From assembly GCF_914767665.1 (NCBI RefSeq), contig NC_059501.1, positions 73,382,798 through 73,446,797 of the forward strand: a stretch of 64,000 nucleotides of DNA, in the 5' to 3' direction. This document shows, one piece after another, positions 1 through 11,439 of the stretch. Every line of letters begins with the position of its first letter. Position 1 is the first letter of the stretch. The stretch comes from Harmonia axyridis (lineage: Eukaryota; Arthropoda; Insecta; Coleoptera; Coccinellidae). The notes beneath the pieces were generated by a model. The model was not told the DNA's origin, did not search any database, and was given only the letters and a program-made list of their open reading frames with translations. A program made the position numbers and the translations under genes.

Positions 1-1090
1 CTTTTCTTCCATCATTATTAATGACCAATGTCAGATCACATAAGGATGCTTTTTGAGAAATAGATTCTGATAAGTTTAATCAAATGTTTTAGTATGATAT
101 AAATAATTTTGCTGTTTCAGAGTGAGGAATCACCTCCTGAAGTTTACTCATGTATTCAAAACTTTCATAACTTTATATTATGTAAGAAATTTGTTATTTA
201 TCCAATCAGGAAACCTCATTACTGAGAATTTTAATTGTAAATACCATTTTTTAATAACATTCTAATATGTTTAGGTTTTGCATCTCAATCTTTTATCCAA
301 TGTGCAGACTTTGAGAAGATAGATATCAGCCGAGTGGATAAGGCTGGCCACATTAAGGATCAAGAGACAAAAATAAGTTTTGGTTGATGTAGGTACTTTG
401 ATTACATTAAAAATTTTCAATAATTCTATGATCTTTCATTTTACAAACACCCAATTGTTAAATTATAGAATCCTGTTTTACTATTCATAAATTATTTGTA
501 ATATTTCAAATGTGGTGCATACCAAACGTAGGAATCTGGTTTTTGTTGAATTTTCTAGGTTCAAAATAATAATATTGTTGACTAAAAAATATCTTTCTAG
601 CAAAAAATGAAAGATGGAGTTTAAATATATATTTTTGGAATGCACCTTAATTCATAAGTATCTCTTTTCATGTAATTTATAAGTGATATATCTCTTAGTA
701 ATTGATGTTGGCTAGATACCAGCAGTTTTAGTTTCAATTGGTATTGTGTATCATTTGTTATATTTTTGTTTGGAAGGTATTGAAAAAAATTCCAACAAAT
801 TCACTAAAACATAATTTGTGTGGTGTCAGCATATTTAGATTTTTTATTTGTAGTTTGATTAGTTTTTCCTCCAGAAAGAATTGTACAGGTATGTATTGTT
901 TTTGAATTGCATAGAGAATTTACTTCTGAGTACCTATATGTAATATAAACATTCAGATAACTATTACATTTTTCTTATGTCTCTTGTTTGTAGCAGATAT
1001 ATTTCTTTTGGTTATATCACATAGAACGGATAATTTTTTTTATATTGCATGGTGAACTTTTTACTGAGTATATATTATGTAATATAACCA
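1..1090. other. AT-rich non-coding stretch
   Basis: I see no gene here. Stop codons are dense in all frames and there are no splice-bounded open stretches with recognisable protein similarity. A short segment near 329-350 resembles a tRNA A box (GCCGAGTGGATAAGGC) but no matching B box follows at the right distance. Confidence 0.5.
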
Positions 1091-1092
1091 TA

Positions 1093-1372
1093 TACAGGTT
1101 GGCCCAGTTCTTGTAGAGTAACTTGGTGTATTCACTTTTAGGATGAAAGCTTCATAGTCACTTTATAGGTCAATAAATTCACAAAAACATAAGGAGGTTA
1201 TTGACATCAGGTTGTTCAAAATTAAAGATTTTATTGATAAATCTGGTAACTTGAACAACCTCGATATAACTTCCTTATGATGAAATTACGACCCATATTC
1301 ATATTATGTTTTCATCTTGAAAACTGAAAACTCTCACAACTGTTATTCTACTAAAAACTGAGCCAGCCTGTA
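1093..1372. mobile_element. MITE with TACAGG termini
   Basis: The ends are inverted: the left reads TACAGGTTGGCCCAGTTC and the right ends in ACTGAGCCAGCCTGTA. A second inverted pair (GGTTGTTCAA and TTGAACAACC) lies inside, so the ~280-bp element is largely palindromic. TA-rich flanks fit Tc1/mariner-type TA insertion. It encodes nothing and is probably a non-autonomous DNA transposon. Confidence 0.65.
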
Positions 1373-1539
1373 TATATTTATATTACATAAAATCGCAGTG
1401 AAAAATTCTCCATGCAATATAAAACAATATCTCAGTTCTGTGTGAGATATATTAGAGATATATATCAGCTACAAACATGATATATAAAAGTAACATAACA
1501 GATATCTGAATGTTATATGAAAGGTACGTATTATCTATG

Positions 1540-1850
1540 TAAATTATTATATAACAGCAATATATCAGCTACGTAAATGATACATAAAGGATATAACAGA
1601 TGTAATGTACCAGCAATATCTTTCAATGTATCATGTAAGGTACATAATCTATACAGAAATGTAACAGCTACGTATATGATACATGAAGGATGTACCATAA
1701 ATATTACAGATGTAATATACCAGCGATGTATCATGTATGTTACATGAAATGTAACAGCTACGTATATGATACATAAAGGATGTACCATAAATATTACAGA
1801 TGTAATATACCAGCGATGTATCATGTATGTTACATGATCTTTACATGATA
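1540..1850. repeat. Tandem repeat, 90-bp unit
   Basis: Two nearly identical 90-bp units start at 1661 and 1751 (GTAACAGCTACGTATATGAT). A more diverged unit lies upstream from about 1550. The long open frame on the minus strand here repeats its own peptide because of the tandem DNA and is not a gene. Confidence 0.75.
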
Positions 1851-2238
1851 CATGGCAATTTTGTTACATGTTATGTAACGGAAGGCGGACATAGAGCGGT
1901 CGTTGAGCGGTACTAGAAAGGCGCATGTATGTTACATTGTTATGTAACATAGATCGTTGTAATATATATGTTATGTCTATGATACGTATTTGTGTTTGCT
2001 GGGCTGTAAGTAATTGAAAAAGTCGTCCTTGGTATTTTCCAATTTTTGTCATTACTCTTTGTTCCAGCACACTATTTTAATGTAAAACAGTATTGCTTTT
2101 GCAATGACCAGTTGTAATATATTAAGAGGGCAGACCGTTATTAACAAAAGTTGTATTACAATGAAAATTTAATACATAGTAACGGTAAGAGGCACGTAGG
2201 CATTTACTTTATTGTTATTTTGTCATTGTACAATGTAA

Positions 2239-2396
2239 TACAGGGTGTCCCAAATTCGATGTTCACTGATAGAATCTCTATTCGACTCTGTGAAAAAATC
2301 TTTAAAGACCTCTTGACAAAATAGGTTGGGAGTCTTTGAAGATTCTTCAAGTTCTTGAGATGCTCTTAGTGGACATCAAATTTGGACTACCCTGTG
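2239..2396. mobile_element. Short palindromic MITE (TACAGGGTGTCCCAAATT family)
   Basis: The left end reads TACAGGGTGTCCCAAATTC and the right end is its imperfect inverse (CAAATTTGGACTACCCTGT). The element is about 158 bp. Related sequences sit at 8619, 42043, 43490, 44107 and 59800. It is non-coding; TA-flanked insertion is inferred. Confidence 0.7.
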
Positions 2397-2399
2397 CAA

Positions 2400-3600
2400 T
2401 GTCTTTCATTGTAGAATGACAAAATAATAATAATTAAACGCCAACGTATCTCATACCGCTACTCTGTATGAAAATCTCATTTTACCTATAGGTACAACTT
2501 TCGTAATGATAATTGAGGCGCTATCCTCTTCAGAAAAGTAAGGACCATGATGTCTCCAGACGAGACAGCACACCAAGAAGCGACTTTTAGCGTTGAAGGG
2601 GTTTGCTGTTGAGGGTTGGTCGGATTGCTTGGTAGCGGCACATTTGCATAGAACGATTCATCTTTATAATAGGGACGGCAACTAAACACATTGCTTTGCC
2701 GACCAAGAAGATTGAAACTACATAATATGTCTAGAAATATTGGTGAGCTTATTCACTCTCGAAAAAGCTTAAGATGAAACTGGCTACTTTTGAAGAGACC
2801 TGCCTTCTTGGGGTTCATTACTCTTAGCAATCACAACGCTCAAAGCTTTCATCTCTAACTTCGTTGAGATGATCCTCTTGGCGATCACGTCGTTTCAAAA
2901 GTTGAAAACGTCATCAATGACGTCATTATTTTTGATCACGTTGCTCTACGTTTTTACTTGGTTCGAACGTTGCACTAGGTAGGATATGGAAAACAAAGAA
3001 AACAAAAACATCAACGAGCTAATGGAATGGAAATCATCACGTTCTGAGTGTCAAATAGAACGCAGCCCATGAATTTTAAGCAGATTGCCAATAATTCACT
3101 TGATTTTCGCCATATCATTAAATAGCGCAATTTACGGAAGAAATGGGAAGTATCGGCATTCCCGAGTTGCCACATAATGGTAGAAAACTTTAATGAATTC
3201 ATGAAAAGCAATAGGATTATTGTTACATGTCCCTGAACCAGATGTCATTACGTTCCCACATACGAAAATTTGCAGTTTCGTTTTCATTAATTTCGTGGAG
3301 TTCATCAACATTTAAAATATTCAGGAATTCGTATTTATTGTCTTTTAAGTATCTAGATTGCTTTTTGACAAACAAGTTTCCTGATGTTTTTTGAATAGGT
3401 TAAAAAAATAAAATATGACGCAATTCATTCTGGGAGAGATATGGACGATTTTAATTGAACCAATCAGATGGATTGATATCTTGTTACATTAAAATTTAAA
3501 TTTCTAAAAAGGCCTTCTAAATAATTAAGCCTTACTAAAATTAGAGAACCACATATGTGTATAAGTTGATTGAAAAATGAATTATTGTAGGATGATTTAG
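2400..3600. other. Non-coding stretch downstream of the MTRR gene
   Basis: No gene can be supported. A minus-strand open stretch at 2486-2689 contains a peptide (KVASWCAVSSGD) faintly like a Tc1/mariner DDE segment, too weak to call. An isolated TGACGTCA palindrome occurs near 2923. Confidence 0.4.
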
Positions 3601-3605
3601 TCTGT

Positions 3606-3611
3606 TTTATT
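3606..3611 (-). terminator. Poly(A) signal of the MTRR gene
   Basis: The minus strand reads AATAAA about 25 bases past the MTRR stop codon, the expected place for a cleavage/polyadenylation signal on a compact 3' UTR. Confidence 0.7.
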
Positions 3612-3635
3612 CCATAAAAATATTATATACAAGTT

Positions 3636-5157
3636 TCAATTCCAATTATCTACAATATATCTTCCCTTTTCCTCCATTTCTTTCAGATATAATTGTGCAT
3701 CATTTTCTGGAAAATCTTGCGATTCCACCAGAACTTTCAAGACTGCTTCTTTAACAGCAGGCAATATTCTTAGAAAGTCACCACAAACATACACTATTGC
3801 ATTATCTTTCACAATCCAAGTACCTAACTCCTCAGTATATTTTTCAATTTCATGTTGGACATACTTATTTGTCTCCGATTCTCTTGAAAAAGACTCACAC
3901 AACCTAGACAATGCTCCAGATGCTAAATATTCTTTCAAATCACTTTTGAATAGGTAGTTTCTGTTAGAATCTCTACAACCATAGAATAACCAAGATTTAC
4001 CATAGGATGCCCCACCAGCTATATTAAGATGCCTGTGTTCTAAAAATCCCCTGAAAGGTGAAATTCCTGTTCCTGTACCTATCAAAATAATAGGCACAGA
4101 ATTATCCTCAGGCAAAACAAAAGATGATGGATTTCTAAGATATATTGGCACTTCAACATGCTTAGTCTTTTCATATTCATGGATGCATCTTTCTAGCCAA
4201 CTTGTACATAAACCTCTTTGGTTATCAGGGAATGTATCAACGTTGAATGTTATACTTAAATATTCTTCATTCAATGGTGAGGAAGATATGGAGTATGCCC
4301 TAGGTAATAAAGGTGGTAAGTGTTTGAGAAGAACTTCAATTGGAGGTTGACATGATGGGAACATCTCTAGGAGTCCTAAAACACTTCTTTTGGTGTATGA
4401 CGATATCAGAGTTTGATACTCTATTGAACCTTTTGGAGAGCATAGGAACAACAGTGTATCACATTCTTTTTCATCAGTTGTATACTCCAATAAACTCTTG
4501 AGAAATAACTATAAGAAATCAAAATATCAGCATCTGACTAAATAAAGGAAAAGAAGAGTAATATACCTTCTTGGGAGCACTGGTCAGATCAACATTGTGT
4601 AATAAAAGATTCCTTAAGGTACCATAAACAGGTAAATGTTTTGGAATCAATTTTTTAGTGGCACTTTCATCTAAACTCAACTTGTAACACTGATCTGCAA
4701 CATCCTCCAAACCCAAACGTATAAGAATTCTGTTCACCAGTTCGATGCTGTTACTTGGAAGTATTCCTATTGTATATCCTGGCTCATAGTGAAAATTTAT
4801 GTTCTGAAACAAACTTAATAGCACGTGAACTTTTGAAATTCAATTTTTCTGAACTATTCACTTACCTCTCTAGAAAATTTCAAATAATAAACCTTTCTAT
4901 TTTTTTCATTTGTAATTAATTCACAGTTACAAATTGAAATGTTAATCAAGTCCGAAGCTGGAAAAGGAGTAACTCGGTATTGGAATTCAGGAACTTTGGT
5001 TGTAGGTATCTAAAAAATAAAACATGTCATATTCCATTATTGCAATTATAAAAATCATAGTTGTAAGTACCTCATGTGAACTTATGTCGTATGAAAGTTT
5101 CAAATATTTCCCCATTATGATTCTGAAGTGGCAGCAGTTTATTAGTTGAACTGTAGT
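3636..5157 (-). CDS. MTRR: Methionine synthase reductase, C-terminal FAD/NADPH half (multi-exon, 5' end not found)
   Basis: MTRR uses NADPH, FAD and FMN to reactivate cobalamin-dependent methionine synthase. Exons on the minus strand are 5157-5071 (tentative), 5009-4866, 4803-4567 and 4508-3636, all phase 0 with GT/AG borders (donors GTACTT, GTAAGT, GTATAT; acceptors TTTTAG, TTTCAG, TTATAG). The last exon carries the FAD-binding RAYSISSSP motif, the RGLCTSWLE segment, the NADPH-binding GTGTGISPFRGFLEHR loop, SWLFYGCRDSNRNYLF, YVCGD near the end and a terminal aromatic residue (W, then N). The 4803-4567 exon matches the linker/FAD segment. MTRR was chosen over cytochrome P450 reductase or NDOR1 from the match of the last exon to MTRR sequence. 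Proteins of this family begin with a ~150-residue FMN flavodoxin domain, which I cannot find upstream, so the gene is partial here. Confidence 0.85.
5071..5157 (-). other. Tentative upstream MTRR exon
   Basis: This 29-codon interval lies between a TTCCACAG acceptor and a GAG|GTACTT donor and stays in phase with the next exon. Its end (GKYLKLSYDISSHE) resembles the weakly conserved EYLxV linker of MTRR just before the FAD domain. A second acceptor (CACTTCAG) within it could shorten the exon. The assignment rests on phase, splice sites and a short match. Confidence 0.4.
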
Positions 5158-5179
5158 CTGTGGAAGTAGCAAGAGCACG

Positions 5180-5765
5180 AGTAAGTGGAAAAATTAGTGG
5201 AAAGTGGAATGTTAATTTGAGGTTAGGTTTGAATAATTTTTGATATAGATTTATTTCAATAATTGTTATATTACAGAAATATAATAAATGAATACAATTA
5301 ATTTAAGCAGAATTGGCTTTAATATAAACCAAAGTTTATATGCTGTAGTGCAAACTGAATAAATCTTCCTGTTAAAATAAGTTCTATAATTTACCTAGAG
5401 ATGGAACAAGTAGAAGTATAGAGCGACATCTGTCATCTGATAACCAAGTTAGCGTTTGGTTCAGTTTGCACCAGATGGTAGCTCTAAGGGTGTTTTCGTA
5501 CGCTATCTAAAAGGGAAAACATATGGGAAAATACAGAAAAATTGTTGTCCTTGAATATTCTGCATAAATCACCAGGGATTGAGCATTTAGAAAGGCCTCT
5601 TGTTGGAGGGATTGTCGAAATTCAGTTTGACCCTAAGTTGAATTGCAAGTCTGGCAGTCAGTCATCGACTCATTTGCCGATATATAAAATTTACTGCCGA
5701 CAATCTAGCGAAGAGTAGTTGAATAACATACATGCAATGCTATTTTCAACATTTCAACAGGTTCC
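5180..5765. other. Non-coding DNA between MTRR and a LINE insertion
   Basis: No flavodoxin-like coding exon is readable on the minus strand here, where the next 5' MTRR exons would be expected. Two similar segments near 5345 and 5460 share GTGCAAACTGA/CAGTTTGCAC words. Confidence 0.4.
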
Positions 5766-5777
5766 ATTTCAAATATC

Positions 5778-6913
5778 TTCTTCTTCTTCTTCGGGTGCCT
5801 ATTCGTTCCGAATATTGGCGATCATCCTGGATATGATAACTTTATTCACGGCCGCTCTGAATAACTCGGTAGTAGTTTTCGAGAACCATGTCCTTAAATT
5901 TTTAAGCCATGATATACGTCTTCTTCCTGGTCCTCTCTTACCATAGACTTTCCCTTGGAGAACGGATTTTAAGAGGCCATATTTATTATCATTTCTCATA
6001 ATATGTCCTAGGTATTCCAGTTTTCTTTTCTTGATGGTGTTCATTACTTCCAGGCTTTTGTTCATTCGTTCCAGTACTGATTTGTTGGTCACTTTATCCA
6101 TCCATGAGATTCTCAATATCCGCCTATAGAGCCACATTTCGAAAGCCTCGAGTCTTCTCTCCGTTGCTTCTGTTAGTGTCCATGATTCCATTCCGTAAAA
6201 AAGAATTGAGAAGATGTAGCATCGGAGTAGTCTGATTTTAATGCCTATGTTTAGACTATGACTCTTAAATACCTTAGCCATCTGATTGAACGCGGCCCTT
6301 GCCTTCTCTATTGTTCCAACGCTGTAGAGATATGAATTGTAATATATTCGCTTGTTTTATCGATTATGAGAAAGCGTTCGACAGGGTGCAGCATGAGAAG
6401 ATGATGGAAGTTCTGAGAAACACAGGAATGGATGACAAAGATCTAAGAATTATCAGGAACCTTTACTGGAACCAAACAGCGACGGTAAAGATCAATGTGG
6501 AGGAACAAACCAACGAACTCAATATTCTTCGAGGCGTTAGACAAGGCTGCATCCTTTCACCGCTCATATTCAATCTCTACTCAGAAGAAGTTTTCAAAGA
6601 AGCCTTTGATAGTGCCGACATGGGAATCCTTCTGAACGGGGAACGATTGAACAACATTCGATATGCAGACGATACTGTGATATTTGCTGACAACATGAAC
6701 AGCTTGCAGCAGCTAATCAACCGGATAAATGACGTTAGCAATCAATACGGCTTAAAAATTAACATCAACAAAACTAAGTTCATGGTGATTAGTAAGGAAA
6801 CAGGTGGGAGGTACAACCTGATAATTAATAATAAACCTATAGAGAGGGTAACACAGTTCTCCTACCTGGGTACCATGATCAATGAGGATTGGGATCATTC
6901 ACAGGAGATTAGA
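5778..6913 (-). mobile_element. 5'-inverted (twin-primed) non-LTR retrotransposon
   Basis: A truncated LINE whose two halves point in opposite directions. The 3' half (5778-about 6312) is on the minus strand and ends in a short (GAA)n tail. The 5' half (about 6313-6913) is on the plus strand and carries the reverse transcriptase core. A perfect 12-bp target duplication, ATTTCAAATATC, flanks the whole unit at 5766-5777 and 6914-6925. The 5' half stops after QEIRI and the 3' half resumes at IEKARAAFNQM, so almost nothing was lost at the breakpoint. Inverted 5' segments of this kind arise when a second primer is used during target-primed reverse transcription. Confidence 0.85.
5799..6312 (-). 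pseudogene. LINE ORF2 C-terminal region (3' half of the inverted copy)
   Basis: The minus-strand frame is open from about IEKARAAFNQMAKVF to RMIANIRNE and a TAG stop. It includes the YGMESWTLTEATERRLEAFE and RRILRISWMDKVTN segments and a GPGRRRISWLKNLRTW element typical of the region after the reverse transcriptase in endonuclease-type insect LINEs. It is undamaged but cut from its upstream domains by the inversion. The clade (RTE, CR1 or a relative) is not certain. Confidence 0.75.
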
Positions 6914-6946
6914 ATTTCAAATATCAGATCTCATTATTTTGACTGA
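6313..6946 (+). pseudogene. LINE reverse transcriptase core (inverted 5' half)
   Basis: The plus-strand frame encodes fingers and palm of a LINE reverse transcriptase: FIDYEKAFDRVQHEKMM (block with the first catalytic Asp), RGVRQGCILSPLIFNLYSEE, and IRYADDTVIF with the catalytic YADD box, then the SYLGTMINEDWDHSQEIRI segment. The LINE part ends at 6913; the remaining codons to 6946 are target DNA. The start and the endonuclease domain are missing. It directly abuts the oppositely oriented C-terminal half. Confidence 0.85.
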
Positions 6947-7189
6947 CTGAGCATTTTTTGTTATTTTTTTTTCTCAGAATATGTAATATTATTTTTCTTA
7001 TGCTCCTTGTTCTGTAGTTGGGTTTAAACCTGTAGAACATTGTATATGTATTAAATTAAATTAATTATTTTCTCCAGAATGATTTTCAAATGTTGTCAGA
7101 TTTTCAATAAAATTCCCCACAAATAGTAGTATTTTTAATTTTTTTTTCACGAAAATCAGCCCATACTATTAAGACGATTTCAACTGATT

Positions 7190-8070
7190 TTTATAGTAGT
7201 GGATAGTGATATTCCATTCCGTGACCATTGATGGAATCATCTGTATAGCAACACAGTGGCCCCTGCCATATATACCTTACAACTCCATAGTGAAGCGAGT
7301 GGAATGTGGATTTTACCGAAGAATGTTTGGGTTTATGTCCCAAGTCCCAAGTGGTGCCGTATCGCCTTGATTTGTGTACAGTGACTGTATATACCACAGT
7401 GACGACAACTCCATCCATCCGCCATTTAAGGTCTGCAGGAAATAATAGATTCAAACACTAAGCGGTGTTTCAAGATTCAGATTATCGACTGCGCATTAGC
7501 GAAGGTTAGTCGACAGCTCATTTCTTTTGATGACATCTTCACATTTTGGGGAGGTTTGAACCCCCTAAACCAGTCACAGTCACTAACAAGTCAAACAAGA
7601 ATGCTTCAAAGCATGTGAAACAGCCCGGCACTCGAATGTGAAAATCATGGACCTCTGGTGAAAGTTCGACCTTTAATGGATTGCTCCAATTGATCATAAA
7701 TACCATCATATAGGTGAAACGAGGACCAGGAAGGAGGGAACATTCCTGGATGAAGAATATAAGAGACCACGCAGGGTTGAATGTCTAAAAGTAGGTTAAC
7801 ATCATCCAAAATAGGGACGATTTGGCATGGTTGTCGCCAATCTTCACTAGAAGAGGCACTAAAAAAAGAATAAGGCTAGAATATTGCAAGCCCAAAACCT
7901 TAGCAATTCTCGGAAGAACGCCAGCACTTGGGACATAAACTCAATCGTTCTACGGCAAAGCCACCAATCTTCGCAATGGAGATAAGAGGAATATATGGCA
8001 GAAACCACTGAGTTACCATACATTATAGTTCCATTATTGGTACCCAGATGAAATATCGCAATCCCCTGAG
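7190..8070. repeat. Dispersed repeat with inverted internal arms
   Basis: The segment at about 7255-7350 (CTGCCATATATACCTTACAA, then GGGTTTATGTCCCAAGT) recurs in inverse orientation at about 7930-8020, giving a foldback-like structure. Diverged relatives occur near 39810 and 55200. The open minus frame at 7191-7454 is part of this repeat and matches no family I know. Nothing else coding is visible between 6947 and 8618. Confidence 0.5.
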
Positions 8071-8618
8071 AGAGGGCACACCATGAAAAATTGTGAGAAC
8101 TCCTCGTTCAAAGAAAACTTGAACGACTTGAGGTCGTAGAATACAAGTTCCAAATTAGTTTAAAGCTACATAATTATTCAGACATCAAGTCATTGATTTA
8201 CGACTTCTTGAATAAATGATCATGAATACACTCGACCGCTAGTATGTTGCTAGAGATTTCAGCACAAAATCCAATTAATCTAAGATAGTTTCAGCAAGTT
8301 TTGACCTAAGAGACCTATATAATATGCATCGTCAGTTACCTTCCTGTGTGAATTCTCAAGTTCTACATGTTAGAAATGTGTGGCAACAGAATGCTTAAAA
8401 CTTTGATCTAACTTTCAATTTGGAAGTTGATTTCAGATAGTTATAGCGAATCCAAAAGTTTACTGAAATTAAGAAATAGAAACCTCACAAAAGGATCTTC
8501 AACAAAAATATAGTCTGAATGGGAAAATACTTCCATTTCTAATCCAACAATATGTTAATTCAACCTATGTTATTGTTGCTATTAACAAGAGGCATATTGA
8601 AACATCAAATTAATATTG

Positions 8619-8922
8619 TATAGGGTGTCCCAAATTCGATGCTCACTGAAAGCATCTCGAGAACGATGAGATTTAGGGAAAAAATCTTCAAGGAACCCCG
8701 ATTTTTTTTTTTAGAAATGATAAGATATCAGAAAGCAGCTCATAGATTAATAAGTTACTGTTTCAAATATTTCACTATGTCCCATTTAAAAACACCAACT
8801 CTCGATAAAAAAAAATAAAATTCATCTCAAGGGTTATATATTTGAAGGGCTGTTGCTCTGTGGAGAAATATTAAAAAAAAATTATTTGAAATATTGACCA
8901 CTAATTTTGGGACACCCTGTAT
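8619..8922. mobile_element. MITE of the TAYAGGGTGTCCCAAATT family, full length
   Basis: About 300 bp, starting TATAGGGTGTCCCAAATTC and ending ATTTTGGGACACCCTGTA. It is non-coding. The same right-hand half is present, in inverse orientation, next to the second copy of the following repeat near 43490, so MITE and neighbour were probably copied together. Confidence 0.7.
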
Positions 8923-10260
8923 ACTCAGAACGTTTGTAGTCTCTGAGCTATCCCATCCATCAGCTACCCATCTCACCTGAATCCAGTCCCCATTTATGTA
9001 TTATGTGGTATTTCGATTTTATGTTGTAAGTCGACAAAATCATTAGGTTTTATTTATCATTAGAATTTAAAAATGCAATGCTGTTATCCGTTGAGGACAG
9101 GAATTGGTTGATAATTCAAAAGACAATTGAACCTTATGAAATATAGGTTGCTGCCATGCATGAAATTTCATCATGTGACTACCTTGACAAAGCTGAAGAG
9201 TCCAATATGGTACTAGTTTCCTATCAGGCGATACATAAGATTTCATCATATGAGTTCGCCGAAGTGATCTCTATCATTTCATCACTATAACAGTTAGTAT
9301 ACTGTGATACTAATCGTAAACACGATAACATTCGAACAGAATAACATAATAATAAGTTTTTTGACATTTTCAATGTGTATTAATTTTGTTGTACTGATAT
9401 TTTGTACTAATTCATGAAATAAATCTAGTTAAATCTAGTTAGAATAACTTAGTAACTCGATATTTTCAGGGCAGGTTCAAAGCTCTGTACGACGGTCAAG
9501 TTGGAAATTATTGTTTTCCTGATGGTTTTGGAACTGCAGATTTGATCGGAATGAATTGTTGCATTTGAATGTGAAATATCACTTTCAAGCTTCGTGCGGA
9601 ATTCCATTTTGATTGATATACTAGAACCGAAAAAACTTCAAGCAATAATCTAAAAAAAGTTACCCAACATTTACAACAGATCCGATTAGGTTGAAATTCA
9701 GTTTGAATTTCAGTTTGAATATGTTGAATGAATTACTGGAATACCCTTGCCAAAATTCATGAAGATAATATCATTAAGTCACCCATAAAACTCATTGAAT
9801 GAATGTTTCAACGAATCATCAAGAATCGATATAAATCCTTATCAAGAAAGCTTCTACGATGGACTGCTAAGACTCCAGCATGGAATAGCAAATTGGAGAG
9901 CGTCTTTCATGGAATAAATATGGAAATTGTTCCTAAAACGGTGAATGAACAAGGGTTTCATCTCCCTTATTTTCCCATTCCTTCCAGGTTTAATTATGAA
10001 CTGACATTGAGCACATTCCCATGTTAAGCATTGTTCATTCAGTCATTAAACTTGAATCTTCACTGAACATTCGAGCGAGTGTTCGAGTTAAATCTCAAGA
10101 AGGCTACACATGCCGAAGAAATCTAAATGTCTAGGTACATAACGCGTTTCGTCACATTGTAACTTCTTCAGATGTTATTGTTGTATATCCATTTATAATG
10201 AAATGAAAATAATCACAATGTGCGTATTATTAAGTAGTTAGTGGGAATATATAGTTCATC
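8923..10260 (+). repeat. 1.3-kb dispersed repeat, copy A
   Basis: This stretch has an inverted counterpart at about 42170-43490. Shared landmarks, in order, are a TACTCAGAACGT-like start, GACGGTCAAGTTGGAAA, the peptide-like block at 9803-10027, and GTTACTTCTTCAGATGTTATTGT-like DNA at the end. A shorter third copy lies at 49895-50037. The class is unknown: I see no terminal repeats and no recognised transposase. Between 10261 and 11440 I see nothing I can support. Confidence 0.65.
9803..10027 (+). other. Open frame conserved between repeat copies
   Basis: A 74-residue frame that stays open and nearly unchanged in the inverted copy at 42528-42752 (only a few substitutions, such as LES to LGN and G to A). 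It is basic at the start (RIIKNRYKSLSRKLLRW) and ends FNYELTLSTFPC. I do not recognise it. Its conservation may only reflect recent duplication of the repeat. Confidence 0.3.
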
Positions 10261-11439
10261 AAATTTGATGGAGAATTGATAATCCACAATTTATGATTGT
10301 CAATTTAGAAATTTCATCATATATGCTGTCATTACAATTAATTATAAAAACCCTGTGAAATACACCAATCATATTCTGATTGTTGTTCATATTCAAATCC
10401 CGTTCAACATTCTCTATACTTTGTAAGAAATAAAAGAGCGCTCTTTTATTCATATGTGTATTCAACTGTTTATAGGTAAATTCAAGGGTGCAATTGCACA
10501 TTAATGAATGAGCACTCGAAAGTTCCTGAATTAACGTCAGTTCTCTATTCATATTTTCTATATTGTACTCGAATTTTGGACAAATTTTTTGGGAAAGTAT
10601 CGAATATATTTATATAATGAACAGTGATAGCGACTCAGAAGAAGTATTCTTCCAGAAATAAGAGAGGTGGAAAAAAATATTGATTGTCAGAAAATGTCGA
10701 ATGTTTCATTCCCATTGAGAATAATCATTTTGCTGCCTAGGCAAGAAAAGTAATACTTTGCTGATTGATAAGTGCCTGCAAAATTAATATTTGCTGTCAA
10801 TCGGAGAAAAAACATTTTTCAGTACGGAACATTTCGAATATAACTTTCGTTTTCTTTAAAAAGCAACATCCCGTATATTTTTTCGAATGTGATGTAGAAA
10901 AGTTAGGTGTAGAATAGGATTCATAAACATTTTTTTATTCTAGATCGCTTAGGCGATTTGTGATTATGACCATTTTCGAATAACTGATCTATAAAAATTG
11001 TAAATAGCAGGAACATACTGTATAATCGACCAAATGTAAAAACACCAAACAACAATGCTTTTAATAGTATCTCATATTGATGTTCAGATCTTGATTACTC
11101 AGAATAGTGATGGTTATCCAGGATAACCTTCTGTATTGTTTAACAATGGAGAACAAATGAAAGTTTTCAGTTACCTCTAGCGTAAAAACTAGCCTATAGA
11201 AAAACTTGTGCCCGTTGAACATTTTGTTTGGGATTACTTTGACTTTAACCATAAAGTAATAAACATAGATATAGAGAGAGTATACGCAATTTTAACATGT
11301 CCCCAACATGGTTAGATTACGTTGTCGGATTGTGATATATTTTCAAATCCACAATTTTACTATATAATTATGAATGTATATTATATTGAATGGAATATAT
11401 TTATTTGTATTATTCTCTATTAAATATGCATATTTGAAT

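Noticed and set aside
325..400. tRNA-like A box (GCCGAGTGGATAAGGC)
   Set aside because: No B box or foldable cloverleaf follows.
1531..1824. 97-codon minus-strand open frame
   Set aside because: It repeats its own peptide because the DNA is a 90-bp tandem repeat; no coding signature.
2486..2689. Possible Tc1/mariner DDE fragment (KVASWCAVSSGD)
   Set aside because: One short motif without neighbouring catalytic blocks on either strand.
2915..2935. TGACGTCA (CRE-like) palindrome
   Set aside because: A single 8-bp site with no promoter nearby is not evidence of regulation.
10259..10552. 97-codon minus-strand frame
   Set aside because: Asn/Ile-rich translation of AT-rich DNA without motif, homologue or splice context.
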